From Sphingomonas sp. HF-S4 (GTDB lineage Bacteria > Pseudomonadota > Alphaproteobacteria > Sphingomonadales > Sphingomonadaceae), in contig NZ_JAWJEJ010000001.1 of the NCBI RefSeq assembly GCF_032911445.1, positions 2,170,001 to 2,234,000 of the forward strand: DNA of 64,000 nucleotides. Reading direction: 5' to 3'. This document shows positions 25,290-33,810 of this stretch, piece after piece. Position numbers and translations under genes: made by a program. The notes beneath the pieces are model-generated. The model was not told the DNA's origin, did no database searches, and saw only the letters and a list, made by a program, of their open reading frames with translations. Position 1 is the stretch's first letter. Every line of letters begins with the position of its first letter.

Positions 25290-26024
25290 TTGACCGACCG
25301 TCTGCCATTGAATCGATTCCAGGAATTCGGCGCGCTCAGCCAGACCGAGCTGCGCGCGATCGTCGCACTCGGGAACCCCGCGCTCGCGTTCGAGAAGCGC
25401 GCCACGATCCGGCCGGAGGGGATCGTCCCCACCAGCTTCTTCCTGCTGCTCGAAGGCTGGGCCAAGGCGTCGATCATCCTGCCCGATGGGAGCCGCCAGA
25501 TCGTCAAGGTGCACCTGCCCGGCGATGCGCTCGGCACGCCCAGCATGTGCGTCACCCGGACGGTGGAGATCCTTACCGCGATCACCCCGGTTTTCGTGTC
25601 CGAGGTTCCATTCGAACGGTTCGGAAAGCTGTTCGAGGACCATCCGCGTATCGCCGCCCAATTCATGCTGACCAGCCAGCTCGAGCGCGTGGCACTGATG
25701 GACCAGCTCGCATCGGTGGGCCGGACCTCGGCGGAGGCACGCGTGGCGTCGCTGCTGATCGACCTGCTGGAACGGCTCGAGGCGATCGGGCTCGCCAGCA
25801 ACGGCATGTATCGACTTCCGTTGACCCAGGAGCAGCTCGGCGACATCACCGGGCTCACCAGCGTGCATATCAACCGAACCCTGCGCGACCTGCGCGCCCG
25901 CGGACTGATTGCCCAGCAGGGCCAGCACATGACGATCCTCGATCGGCAGAAGCTCGGCGAACTGGCGGCGCGCCCGGTGCGGACGCTGAACTACGATGCT
26001 CCCTGGGTGCCCGCGGGGCGCTAG
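25290..26024 (+). CDS. Crp/Fnr-family transcriptional regulator
   Basis: 244 residues from a TTG at 25290 with GGAGAGG suitably placed; an in-frame GTG at 25275 would overlap that site. An N-terminal cyclic-nucleotide-binding-like beta barrel (about 20-140) lacks the cysteines of true FNR. A dimerisation helix and a C-terminal HTH follow (LTQEQLGDITGLTSVHINRTLRDLRARGLI, split across helix-turn-helix). The ligand is unknown. It stands alone, between an exporter and a radical SAM gene. Confidence 0.88.
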   Translation: MTDRLPLNRFQEFGALSQTELRAIVALGNPALAFEKRATIRPEGIVPTSFFLLLEGWAKASIILPDGSRQIVKVHLPGDALGTPSMCVTRTVEILTAITPVFVSEVPFERFGKLFEDHPRIAAQFMLTSQLERVALMDQLASVGRTSAEARVASLLIDLLERLEAIGLASNGMYRLPLTQEQLGDITGLTSVHINRTLRDLRARGLIAQQGQHMTILDRQKLGELAARPVRTLNYDAPWVPAGR

Positions 26025-26117
26025 GCCATTCCCTGGGGCGCTTTTCGCGCGCATCTGCACGCCTCCGCATCTTTCCTTAACCGGCCTCTGCCTATCCTGT
26101 TGCTCGGAGGGCATTTC

Positions 26118-27245
26118 ATGACGATCGAAAGCGTTGCACGCTCGCTGGCCCGCGCGGTTCCTGCGACGGCACCTGCGCTCAAGGCCGGCTATCGCGCGAG
26201 CGAGCGGATGATGAGCACGATGGCGGGGCACTGGCCCTCGCTGATCCGCGCGCGGACCGAGAAGATCACCATTGCGATCACTGCGCATTGCAATTTGCGC
26301 TGCCGCGGCTGCAAATACGGGCGCGACTTCATGCCCGGTGCGCAGCTCCCGCTAGAGATCGTTCGCGGGCTGCTCGAGGACGCCGCCGCGGCGAAGGTGC
26401 CCGCGGTGCGCCTCTATGGCGGCGAGCCGCTGCTCCACCCCGACGTCGTCGAGATGGTAGAGATCGCCACTACCAATAGCGTCGGCGCGTACATGACCAC
26501 CAACGCGCTGATCCTCGACCGCAAGATCGACGCGCTGCACGGCGCCGGCCTGTCCAAGGTGACGATCGGCTATTACGGCCAGGACGGCGCGTTCGACGAT
26601 TATGTCCAACGCCCCGGCCGCTACGAGCGACTGGTCGAGAGCCTGACCAATACCCGCGCCCGCTTCGGCCCCGACAAGCTGCCGCTCCAGTTTAATTTCC
26701 TCCTGAGCCGCCGCTCGGCAAGCGTCGCGGCAGTAGACGAGATGATCGCCTTTGCCGATCGCTTCCAGGGCCAGGTGCAGGTCGATGTGCTGCACTACTC
26801 GCTGCCCTATTTCCAGGAAGGTCCCGAGCGCGAGCTCCAGTTCCGCCCGGAGGACAAGCCAGCGATCGACCGCGTCGTGGACCATCTGCTCGAAACCAAG
26901 ATCAAGCGTCCCGACCTGCTCACCGCGAGCCCGGTCGCGCTCGCCTCGATCGGCGACTGGGCGCTCAAGCAAGAGGACATGCGCATCCCCTGCGACGCCC
27001 GGAAGCTGCTGTGGATCGGCGCCGACGGATCGGTTATGCTTTGCTACGTCACCTTCCCGCTCGGGAACCTCCACGAGAAGAGGCTGAGCGAGATTCTCTA
27101 CACCGAGACGCACCACCAGGCGGCGCGCGACGCATTCCTGCTCAATTGCCCGAACTGCCACTGCGAGTCGGCCGCGCGCGTCGAGAAGCACGCGCCGTCG
27201 TTCCGCAAATATGCGCGAGAGGCCGCCGAGCGCCTGACGCGCTGA
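26118..27245 (+). CDS. Radical SAM protein with SPASM-like C-terminus
   Basis: 375 residues from the ATG at 26118 (GGAGG eight bases upstream). A 50-residue N-terminal extension precedes the [4Fe-4S] motif CNLRCRGC (Cys58, 62, 65; CxxxCxxC), then RLYGGEPLLHPDVVEM and the rest of the TIM barrel. The C-terminal part has further cysteines (IPCDARKLLW, MLCYVT and NCPNCHCES), fitting a SPASM-type auxiliary cluster. Such enzymes modify peptides or small molecules. The next gene, a glycosyltransferase, starts two bases after the stop. Confidence 0.88.
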   Translation: MTIESVARSLARAVPATAPALKAGYRASERMMSTMAGHWPSLIRARTEKITIAITAHCNLRCRGCKYGRDFMPGAQLPLEIVRGLLEDAAAAKVPAVRLYGGEPLLHPDVVEMVEIATTNSVGAYMTTNALILDRKIDALHGAGLSKVTIGYYGQDGAFDDYVQRPGRYERLVESLTNTRARFGPDKLPLQFNFLLSRRSASVAAVDEMIAFADRFQGQVQVDVLHYSLPYFQEGPERELQFRPEDKPAIDRVVDHLLETKIKRPDLLTASPVALASIGDWALKQEDMRIPCDARKLLWIGADGSVMLCYVTFPLGNLHEKRLSEILYTETHHQAARDAFLLNCPNCHCESAARVEKHAPSFRKYAREAAERLTR

Positions 27246-27247
27246 GC

Positions 27248-28270
27248 ATGCTGCGCGTCGCGCATCTGGTGCCGAACCTGCTCGCCGGCGGTCGCGAGCG
27301 CATGGTCGCGGACCTTTGCGCGCGAGCGGCCGATTTCGGGATCGATGCCCAGGTGATCGCCTATGATCCGCATGCCGAAGGGCAGCGGATCGCAGTGGAC
27401 GTGCCGGTGCATCCGCTCGACCGGAACCTGCCCGATCTCCCCGGACGGCTGAACGCGCTCGTCGCGGCGGAGCGGATCGACGTGCTGCATGCGCAGGGGC
27501 ATGTCCCGGCCGCCCTTGCGGCAGGCATCCCGGTGCCGATGGTCGCGACCCTGCATGTCGCGCTCGGGAGCGGGTGGCGCTGGCTGCCGGCGATCCGCCG
27601 CGGACTGCGCGTGGCGCGACAATTGACCGCAGTGTCCGACGACCTCGCGCGACGCTTCCGGTTCGTTGCCGGCCGGCGCATCGAGACGGTTCTCCCCGGC
27701 CTCGATCTCGCGCGCTTCGACGTGGCACGGGGGCGGGACACGGCCTTCACGCTTGGCATCGCCGCACGGCTCCATCCGGTGAAGCGCCACCACGATGCGA
27801 TCGCCGCGCTGCGGCTACTGGCGGCGCGGGGCATGCCCTGTCGGCTGCGGATCGCCGGGGAAGGCGCGCTCGACACCGAATTGCGTGCAGCGGCGTACGG
27901 CCTCGACGTCCGCTTCGACGGCCCTGTCGCCGATATGCCGCGCTGGCTCGCGGGGCTCGACGCGTTCCTGCTGCCCTCCGATCATGAAGGCACGCCATTG
28001 GCGCTGCTCGAAGCGGCGGCAAGCGGCCTGCCCTGCATCGCCACTGCCGTGGGCGGCACGCCCGCGGCATTGGGCGAGGCGGCGCTCTGGGTGCCGAGAC
28101 GGCGTCCGAAGAAGATCGCCGAAGCTATCGCGACGCTCGTCGCCGATCCCGCGCGCAGCCAGGCTATGGGAGCCGCCGCGCGCCGCCGTGTCCAGGCATT
28201 CGGCCTCGATCGCTCCTGTACGCGCTATCGGGCGATCTACGATCGGTCCGCCGCGGCGGCAACTGCCTAG
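27248..28270 (+). CDS. Glycosyltransferase family 4
   Basis: 340 residues from the ATG at 27248. GT-B fold: an N-terminal acceptor-binding half starting HLVPNLLAGGRERMV (the G-rich loop of GT4), and a C-terminal nucleotide-sugar half with GIAARLHPVKRHHDAI and the EX7E-type motif DHEGTPLALLEA. A retaining transferase, acceptor and donor unknown. Tightly coupled to the radical SAM gene. Its TAG overlaps that of the convergent dehydrogenase gene in a CTAG. Confidence 0.9.
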   Translation: MLRVAHLVPNLLAGGRERMVADLCARAADFGIDAQVIAYDPHAEGQRIAVDVPVHPLDRNLPDLPGRLNALVAAERIDVLHAQGHVPAALAAGIPVPMVATLHVALGSGWRWLPAIRRGLRVARQLTAVSDDLARRFRFVAGRRIETVLPGLDLARFDVARGRDTAFTLGIAARLHPVKRHHDAIAALRLLAARGMPCRLRIAGEGALDTELRAAAYGLDVRFDGPVADMPRWLAGLDAFLLPSDHEGTPLALLEAAASGLPCIATAVGGTPAALGEAALWVPRRRPKKIAEAIATLVADPARSQAMGAAARRRVQAFGLDRSCTRYRAIYDRSAAAATA

Positions 28271-29319
28271 CCGCGCCCGATCAGCCGCTGGGCGATGCGA
28301 TCGGCGACTTCGCTCTCGGGATCGCCGGTGCGGGCGCTCTCGTCCCACACTTCGATCAGCCGATCGGGGATCTTGTCGACCCGGCTCTGGACCTCGGCCA
28401 TGTTGCCCTGGCCGAGATATTCGAGCCCGACATTGATGATCCCGCCCGCGTTGATGACGTAGTCGGGGGCATAAAGGATGCCGCGGTCGTGCAGCCGCGC
28501 GCCGTCGGCCCGCGTCGCCAGCTGGTTGTTCGCCCCGCCGGCGATCACCTTGGCCTTGATCGCCGGGATCGACTGTTCGGTCAGGATCGCGCCCAGCGCG
28601 TTCGGGCTGAACAAGTCGGTGTCGAGCGTCAGGATCGCCCCGGCATCCACTGCCTCGGCGCCCAGCTCGGCCGCGAGCGCCTTGGCGCGCTCGGCGTTGA
28701 CGTCGGCGAGCACCAGCTTCGCCCCGTCCTTCGCGAGCAACCGCGCGACCCCCCCGCCGACCGAGCCGACACCCTGAATTGCAACCCGAACACCGCGCAT
28801 GTCGTCCGCGCCGAGCCCACGCTTCGCTGCCGCCTTGACGCCGAGATAAACGCCGCGCGCAGTGATCGGCCCGGGATCGCCGCCCGCGCCGCCTTCGGCC
28901 ACCGGCAGCCCCGAGACGTGGCGCGTCTGGGTCGCGACGACCTTCATCCGCTCTTCGGACATGCCGACATCCTCGGCGGTGACATACTTGCCGCCAAGCG
29001 ATTCGACCGCGCGGCCGAAGGCCTCGAGCTGCGCCGTGGTCACCGTCGCGCCCGGTTCGCTGGCCAGGATCACGCCCTTGCCGCCGCCGAGCGGCAAATT
29101 GGCCATCGCGTTCTTGTAGCTCATCCCCCGCGACAGGCGCAGCGCATCGGTGATCGCGGCACGGTGGTCGGCATAGTGCCAGAAGCGCACGCCGCCCGCG
29201 GCCGGGCCCAGCTTGGAGGAGTGGATCGCGATGATCGCGCTCAGCCCCGATTCGCGGTCGCTGAAGAGGTGGACGCCCTCATGGTCGTCGAAATCGGGGA
29301 AGCCCCAGTCGGTGATCAC
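28267..29319 (-). CDS. Leu/Glu/Phe/Val dehydrogenase family enzyme
   Basis: 350 residues from a GTG at 29319 with AGGA upstream; the longer frame runs through tRNA-His and is rejected. Oxidative deamination of a branched-chain or other amino acid with NAD(P)+. The substrate loop KLGPAAGGVRFW, catalytic LPLGGGKGVI (Lys81) and Rossmann motif QGVGSVGGGVARLL are clear. Leucine/valine dehydrogenase is the closest subtype by length. Substrate choice cannot be read with certainty. Confidence 0.9.
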   Translation of the reverse strand: MITDWGFPDFDDHEGVHLFSDRESGLSAIIAIHSSKLGPAAGGVRFWHYADHRAAITDALRLSRGMSYKNAMANLPLGGGKGVILASEPGATVTTAQLEAFGRAVESLGGKYVTAEDVGMSEERMKVVATQTRHVSGLPVAEGGAGGDPGPITARGVYLGVKAAAKRGLGADDMRGVRVAIQGVGSVGGGVARLLAKDGAKLVLADVNAERAKALAAELGAEAVDAGAILTLDTDLFSPNALGAILTEQSIPAIKAKVIAGGANNQLATRADGARLHDRGILYAPDYVINAGGIINVGLEYLGQGNMAEVQSRVDKIPDRLIEVWDESARTGDPESEVADRIAQRLIGRG

Positions 29320-29376
29320 GCGTCGGTTTCCTGCGGCGATGCCGCCCGTCGTCCGGCGCGAGCGGTCGTTGGGAAA

Positions 29377-29454
29377 TGGGGCGACCGACGGGACTTGAAC
29401 CCGCAACTTCCGGCATCACAAGCCGACGCTCTAACCAATTGAACTACGGTCGCC
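29377..29454 (-). tRNA. tRNA-His (anticodon GTG)
   Basis: Cloverleaf on the minus strand: acceptor GCGACCG/CGGTCGC, D stem GTTC/GAGC, anticodon stem TCGGC/GCCGG with loop TTGTGAT (anticodon GTG), T stem GCGGG/CCCGT. The base before position 1 is G (G-1), paired with an encoded C73, and CCA is encoded. This register is forced by the D stem. The G-1/C73 pair is the standard bacterial His identity element. Confidence 0.95.
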
Positions 29455-29470
29455 ACGAACGAAGGGCCGC

Positions 29471-30202
29471 TTAGCGGGGGCTTTCGCGAAGCGCAAGATC
29501 ATTGCGTGAGGCCGCGACCGCATCTTCGGGCGCGATCCCGCCGTCGCGCGCCAAAGCCCGCGCCGCCGAGGCAAAATTGGGCGCGGTCAGAAAGGCGTGG
29601 CGCGCGAGCATCGGCGCGTCGGCACCGTCATAGATCAGCCGCCGCATCGCCGGATCGACTTCGATTCCCTCGAAGATTCGCACCTCGGGTCCCTGCCCGC
29701 GCCCGCCGCAGGATTCGCATCCCGGCGCCGACCATAGAATCGCCCCCGGATCGAGCCCGAGCAACGCCGCAGTCGATCCGAATGCCTGCACCGGCCGCCG
29801 GCAGTTGGCGCACAGCCCGGGTGCGATTCGTTGCGCTATCACCAGCCGCAGCGCCGCGGCGAGCGCGAAGCGGTCGGTCGCGAGGTTGCGCAGCGCCAGG
29901 ATCGTCGAGACCACGTCGCCGCTATCGAAGCAGGCGAGCACCAGCCCGCGATCGGCGGCCTCGACCGCCAGATTGGCGGCGACCCGATCGGTGATCCCGC
30001 CGGCATAGGGAATTGCGAGGCGGCGGTGCAGGATCGTCGCCGTCTCCGCCGCACCGCGCCCGGCAATCGCGATCAGCCCCGTCGGGCGTTCGGCGGCACT
30101 CGCGATCGCCGCGGCGAGCCGCGCCGGCAGGCCCAGCAGGTCCAAGGCATCGGCGCCCGCCGGCGGCGGGGATGCGGCTTCGATCCGGGTATCGACGGCC
30201 AT
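29471..30202 (-). CDS. Degenerate GspE/PilB-like protein
   Basis: 243 residues from the ATG at 30202 (a TTG start seven codons upstream is possible). It resembles the C-terminal half of type II secretion/type IV pilus ATPases: LAQR-like IAQRIAPGL (about 122-130), the zinc tetracysteine set CANC (131-134) and CESC (162-165), then RIFEGIEVD, AMRRLI, and a final ARALARDGGIAPEDAV similar to the G-x-tt-x-eEv tail. The Walker A position reads AGRGAAETAT (about 47-56), without the GKT. No N-terminal domain and no secretion genes nearby. Probably not an active ATPase. Confidence 0.7.
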   Translation of the reverse strand: MAVDTRIEAASPPPAGADALDLLGLPARLAAAIASAAERPTGLIAIAGRGAAETATILHRRLAIPYAGGITDRVAANLAVEAADRGLVLACFDSGDVVSTILALRNLATDRFALAAALRLVIAQRIAPGLCANCRRPVQAFGSTAALLGLDPGAILWSAPGCESCGGRGQGPEVRIFEGIEVDPAMRRLIYDGADAPMLARHAFLTAPNFASAARALARDGGIAPEDAVAASRNDLALRESPR

Positions 30203-30312
30203 CCCTTTCGCCTGCCCGCGCAATGTGACGACTTGCCTGCACTTTTGTTACGATTGCCGTTTTACCACGCCGGACTGGCGGAATCGGGCGCGCTTTGGCA
30301 AAATCGCCCGCG

Positions 30313-30993
30313 ATGCAGACCGCCACCGCTCCCGCGCCCGCGCCGCCCAATTTCGGGTCCGGTAATCCTTCCGAACCCGTGATCGCGCACATGCTCCACC
30401 AGCCCGGCATCCAGCGCGTGCCGAACCCCAAGGTGGCGATGTTCATCGGCAAGAAGTTCCTCGAGCCCGCACTCTGCCAGTCGCTCATCCAGCAGATCGA
30501 CGCCAAGCGCCGCCCCTCGACCCTCGCCGACTCCAACGGCGACTACGCCTTCCGGACCAGCGAGACCTGCGATCTCGATCCCGACGATCCCCTGACGATC
30601 GAGCTCAAGCGCCGGATCATCGCGCTCACGGGCATCGATCCCGCGCATGCCGAGCCGATGCAGGGCCAGCGCTACGAAGTCGGTCAGGAGTTCAAGGCGC
30701 ACACCGATTATTTCGAGCCCAGCGGCGCCGACTACGAAAAATATTGCAGCGTCTCGGGCCAGCGCACCTGGACGGTGATGCTCTATCTCAACGAGGTCGA
30801 GGCCGGCGGCGTGACGCGCTTCAAGGCGATCGACAAGATGGTCGAGCCCGAGGTCGGCAAGGTGCTCGCCTGGAACAATCTACGCGCCAACGGCACGCCC
30901 AACCCCTCGACGCTGCACCACGCGATGAAGGTCCGCGCGGGCACCAAATATGTCATCACCCAGTGGTTCCGCGAACGCCCCTGGGGCTGGTGA
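30313..30993 (+). CDS. Prolyl 4-hydroxylase-like 2OG-Fe(II) oxygenase
   Basis: 226 residues from the ATG at 30313; a TTG six codons upstream is possible. P4H-type double-stranded beta helix: FKAHTDYFEP supplies His130 and Asp132, LHHAMKV supplies the third iron ligand His203, and Lys212 (AGTKYVITQWF) would bind 2-oxoglutarate. RTWTVMLYLNEVEAGG is the central strand pair. It would hydroxylate a protein or small-molecule proline-like target. The N-terminal 20 residues are Pro/Ala-rich and probably disordered. Confidence 0.9.
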   Translation: MQTATAPAPAPPNFGSGNPSEPVIAHMLHQPGIQRVPNPKVAMFIGKKFLEPALCQSLIQQIDAKRRPSTLADSNGDYAFRTSETCDLDPDDPLTIELKRRIIALTGIDPAHAEPMQGQRYEVGQEFKAHTDYFEPSGADYEKYCSVSGQRTWTVMLYLNEVEAGGVTRFKAIDKMVEPEVGKVLAWNNLRANGTPNPSTLHHAMKVRAGTKYVITQWFRERPWGW

Positions 30994-31001
30994 CATAGAA
31001 A

Positions 31002-31044
31002 GGGCCCCGGCAGGTTGTACCCCGCCGAGGCCCGATCCCCCTTT
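31002..31044. terminator. Terminator between oxygenase and TonB receptor genes
   Basis: gggccccggc (31002-31011) pairs with gccgaggccc (31024-31033), one mismatch, around a 12-base loop. A CTTTT run follows on the plus strand, and CCCTTTCT on the minus. It serves two convergent genes. Confidence 0.75.
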
Positions 31045-31053
31045 TAGACGGGA

Positions 31054-33723
31054 TCAGAACCGGGTGCTGAGCCCGATCGAGAAAGTGCGGCCGAGATCGA
31101 AGGTGTTGGTATCGGCGATGCCGATGTCGCCACCGAAATCCTGATATTCGATGAAGCGCGTGCCGGTGAGGTTCCGCCCTTCGAGCTTGATCTCCCACTG
31201 GCCGCCGAGCACGTCGAAGCCCTGGCGCAGCACGAAATCGAGGCGGACGCCCGGCTTCTCGACGATCGGCGGCAGCCCGCCGCCCGAGAGCAGTCCCCGC
31301 GCGACGTTGCGCTCGCTCGCATAGTTGAACAGGAAGGTGAGCTGCGAGAGCTTGGTCGTGTCCTCGATGCCGAGCTGCAGGTTTACCAGATGGTCCGACT
31401 GGCCGACCAGCGGCTGGCCCGAAGTGAACACCTGGTTGGCCGGACGCGTCACCGACGCGGGGTTGATCGGATCGCGGATCAGCTGATTGCCCGCGAACAC
31501 TTCCGAATGGCTGTAGGTGTAGTTGGCGATGAGCACGAGGCGGCGCGTCGTGAACAGCTCGTTGTTGATGAAATCGAGCGGGACGTACTTCTGGAGCTCG
31601 ACTTCGCCGCCGTAGAGATGCGCCTCGGGAGCGTTGGCGAAGTTGAGCTGGGTGGCGTTGCTGCCGGCAACCTGGAAGCTCACCGTCTCGATCGGATCCT
31701 TGATCTTCTTGAAGAAGCCCGCCGCGGTTATCCGCTGGTCCTTGGCGAAGAACCACTCATAGCGCGCCTCGAGGTTGGTGAGCTTGCTGTCCTTGAGGAA
31801 CGGGTTGCCGAAGAACACGCGATCCGAGTCGAAATCGAGATAGAGCTGCGGCGCGAGTTCGCGGAACTGCGGACGCGCGATCGTCTTCGAGGCGTTGAGG
31901 CGCCACTGCATGTCGGGGGCGAAGTTCCAGGTCAGTGTCGCCGCGGGCAGCCAGTAATCGTTGCTGAGCACGGTGGCGGGCTGGTTGTCCGTCGGGATGA
32001 CCGACTGGTCGGCGGTTTCGTAGCGCACGCCGGCGGTGGCGCGCAGGCCGTCGGCGATTTCGCCTTCGAGCTGGGCATAGCCGGCGTGGATCGTCAGTTC
32101 GGCGTCATAGGCGCGCGCGCCCTGGCTGGTCGTCGAGGGACGCAGCACGATGCCGTTGGTCTGCAGCGTATAGTCCGAGAGCAGGAAGTCGGGGCGCATC
32201 TGCGAGAACGGGTTCGGAAGCGCAGTGCCACCCGGCATGACGTAATCGAAGGTATAGCGGTACGACGATCGGTCGGTGTCCTGATAAGCGTACCCGGCCT
32301 GGATGGTGAACGGCCGCCCCAGGTTGAGATCGTAGGCGAGGTCGATGCCGCCGGCCCAGAGGTTCTCGTTGAGATCGCTGAACGCGATGGTGGCCGAGGA
32401 GCCACCGTTGAGCGTGTTGCGATAGTCGTGGATCGAAGCGTCATAGAGGTAGCGGAAGGCGCGCTCATAGGGCGACTTGCGCTTGGTGTTGGCATAGGCG
32501 CCACGCACATCGACATCGAGGTCGCCGAAATCGAATTCGCCGACCAACTGGCTGGTGAACAGCTGGCGTTCGAACCAGTTGGTGTTCTGCTCCATGATCG
32601 GGGCCTTGCCCTCGATCGGCGATTCGAAGTTCTCGCCGGTGCCCGCGCCGAGGCGGCCCTGCTTGAGCGTGTCGTGGATATAGAGGTTGGTCAGCCGGAT
32701 GCGGTGCTCGCCGAACTCGGCGCCCAGGCCGAGCAGGCCGTTGACCAGCGCGCGGTGATCGGTGGTGACGCGGCGGAAGGTGGTCGCAGGGATGTTGCGG
32801 ATGCCAGCGACCGCGTCGCGGGTGCGCCAGGTGTTGCTGATCCCACCGCCTGCGATGACGCCAAGGCGGGTGCCGCCGATATCGACCGACGTGCCCATGC
32901 TGGCCTCGCCCGAGAAATTGGGCGGGATGTGATAATTCTCGAACAGCACCGAGGTCTCGGCGTTGGTCAGGTTGATCGCCTGGCTGGTCGGGATCGTGGT
33001 GCGGTCGATACCGGCCTGCTTCACGAAGCCGGGCACCTTGCGCTCACCCGAATCGTAGCCCAGCCAGTCGTGCTTGCCGCCGTCATAGGTGTAGCCGAGC
33101 TCGCTGGTCGTCTCCGTATCGAAGCCGACCGAACCGCCGATCGCGAAGAACGACTTTTCGGGAACTGCCTTGGTCGTGAGGTTGATCACGCCGCCGCCGA
33201 ACTCGCCGGGATAGTTGGCCGAGAAGGTCTTTTGGACCAGCGACGAAGCGATCACGCTCGTCGGGAAGATGTCGAGCGGCACGACGCGGCGCAGCGGCTC
33301 CGGGCTCGGCAGCGGCAGGCCGTTGAGCAGCGACAGCGAATAGCGGTCGCCGAGGCCGCGGACGTAGACGAAACCGTTGCCGACGACGCTGAGGCCGGTG
33401 ACGCGCTGGAGCGCGCCGGCGATGTCGCCCTCGCCCGTCCGCGCGATATCTTCGGCGGAGAGCACCGAGACCACCTGCGGGGTGCTGCGCACGACGTTGG
33501 GAATGTTGCGGCCAATGACGACGATGTCCTCATTCTCGCCGCCGGCGCCGGGTGCGGAGATCTCGACGTCCTGCTCGGCCGGCTCGCCTGTGGTCTCGTC
33601 CGTCTGCGGCGCGGACTGTGCTGGCGGCGGCGGCGACGCGCCCGCCGTCTGCGCAAGCGCGGCCGGTGCAGCGAGGCTGGTCGTAAGGGCCAGGAGGCTG
33701 GCGAAGGCGAGCTGAGTTTTCAT
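31054..33723 (-). CDS. TonB-dependent outer-membrane receptor
   Basis: 889 residues. A signal peptide (about 1-24, ending APAALAQ) and a Pro/Glu-rich spacer lead to the plug domain (PQVVSVLSAEDIARTGEGD, then YVRGLGDRYSLSLLNGLPL), then a long 22-strand-type barrel ending in the outer-membrane signature STRF. Substrate unknown. The plug resembles carbohydrate or oligomer-type receptors of sphingomonads. It follows the beta-helix lipoprotein gene by 87 bases on the same strand, suggesting a joint uptake function. Confidence 0.9.
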   Translation of the reverse strand: MKTQLAFASLLALTTSLAAPAALAQTAGASPPPPAQSAPQTDETTGEPAEQDVEISAPGAGGENEDIVVIGRNIPNVVRSTPQVVSVLSAEDIARTGEGDIAGALQRVTGLSVVGNGFVYVRGLGDRYSLSLLNGLPLPSPEPLRRVVPLDIFPTSVIASSLVQKTFSANYPGEFGGGVINLTTKAVPEKSFFAIGGSVGFDTETTSELGYTYDGGKHDWLGYDSGERKVPGFVKQAGIDRTTIPTSQAINLTNAETSVLFENYHIPPNFSGEASMGTSVDIGGTRLGVIAGGGISNTWRTRDAVAGIRNIPATTFRRVTTDHRALVNGLLGLGAEFGEHRIRLTNLYIHDTLKQGRLGAGTGENFESPIEGKAPIMEQNTNWFERQLFTSQLVGEFDFGDLDVDVRGAYANTKRKSPYERAFRYLYDASIHDYRNTLNGGSSATIAFSDLNENLWAGGIDLAYDLNLGRPFTIQAGYAYQDTDRSSYRYTFDYVMPGGTALPNPFSQMRPDFLLSDYTLQTNGIVLRPSTTSQGARAYDAELTIHAGYAQLEGEIADGLRATAGVRYETADQSVIPTDNQPATVLSNDYWLPAATLTWNFAPDMQWRLNASKTIARPQFRELAPQLYLDFDSDRVFFGNPFLKDSKLTNLEARYEWFFAKDQRITAAGFFKKIKDPIETVSFQVAGSNATQLNFANAPEAHLYGGEVELQKYVPLDFINNELFTTRRLVLIANYTYSHSEVFAGNQLIRDPINPASVTRPANQVFTSGQPLVGQSDHLVNLQLGIEDTTKLSQLTFLFNYASERNVARGLLSGGGLPPIVEKPGVRLDFVLRQGFDVLGGQWEIKLEGRNLTGTRFIEYQDFGGDIGIADTNTFDLGRTFSIGLSTRF

Positions 33724-33810
33724 CGGGACATCCGCTGTTGGGGTATGGGCATCGGAAAAGGCCCGGGGACGGCGGCCATGCCGCCGCCCCCGCTGCCCGT
33801 ATTCCCGGTC

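Noticed and set aside
26025..26117. Possible RiPP precursor before the radical SAM gene
   Set aside because: The 93-base gap contains no open frame with a ribosome binding site.
29320..29406. Upstream extension of the amino acid dehydrogenase
   Set aside because: It runs through the tRNA-His gene; a GTG with ribosome binding site at 29319 gives the normal N-terminus.
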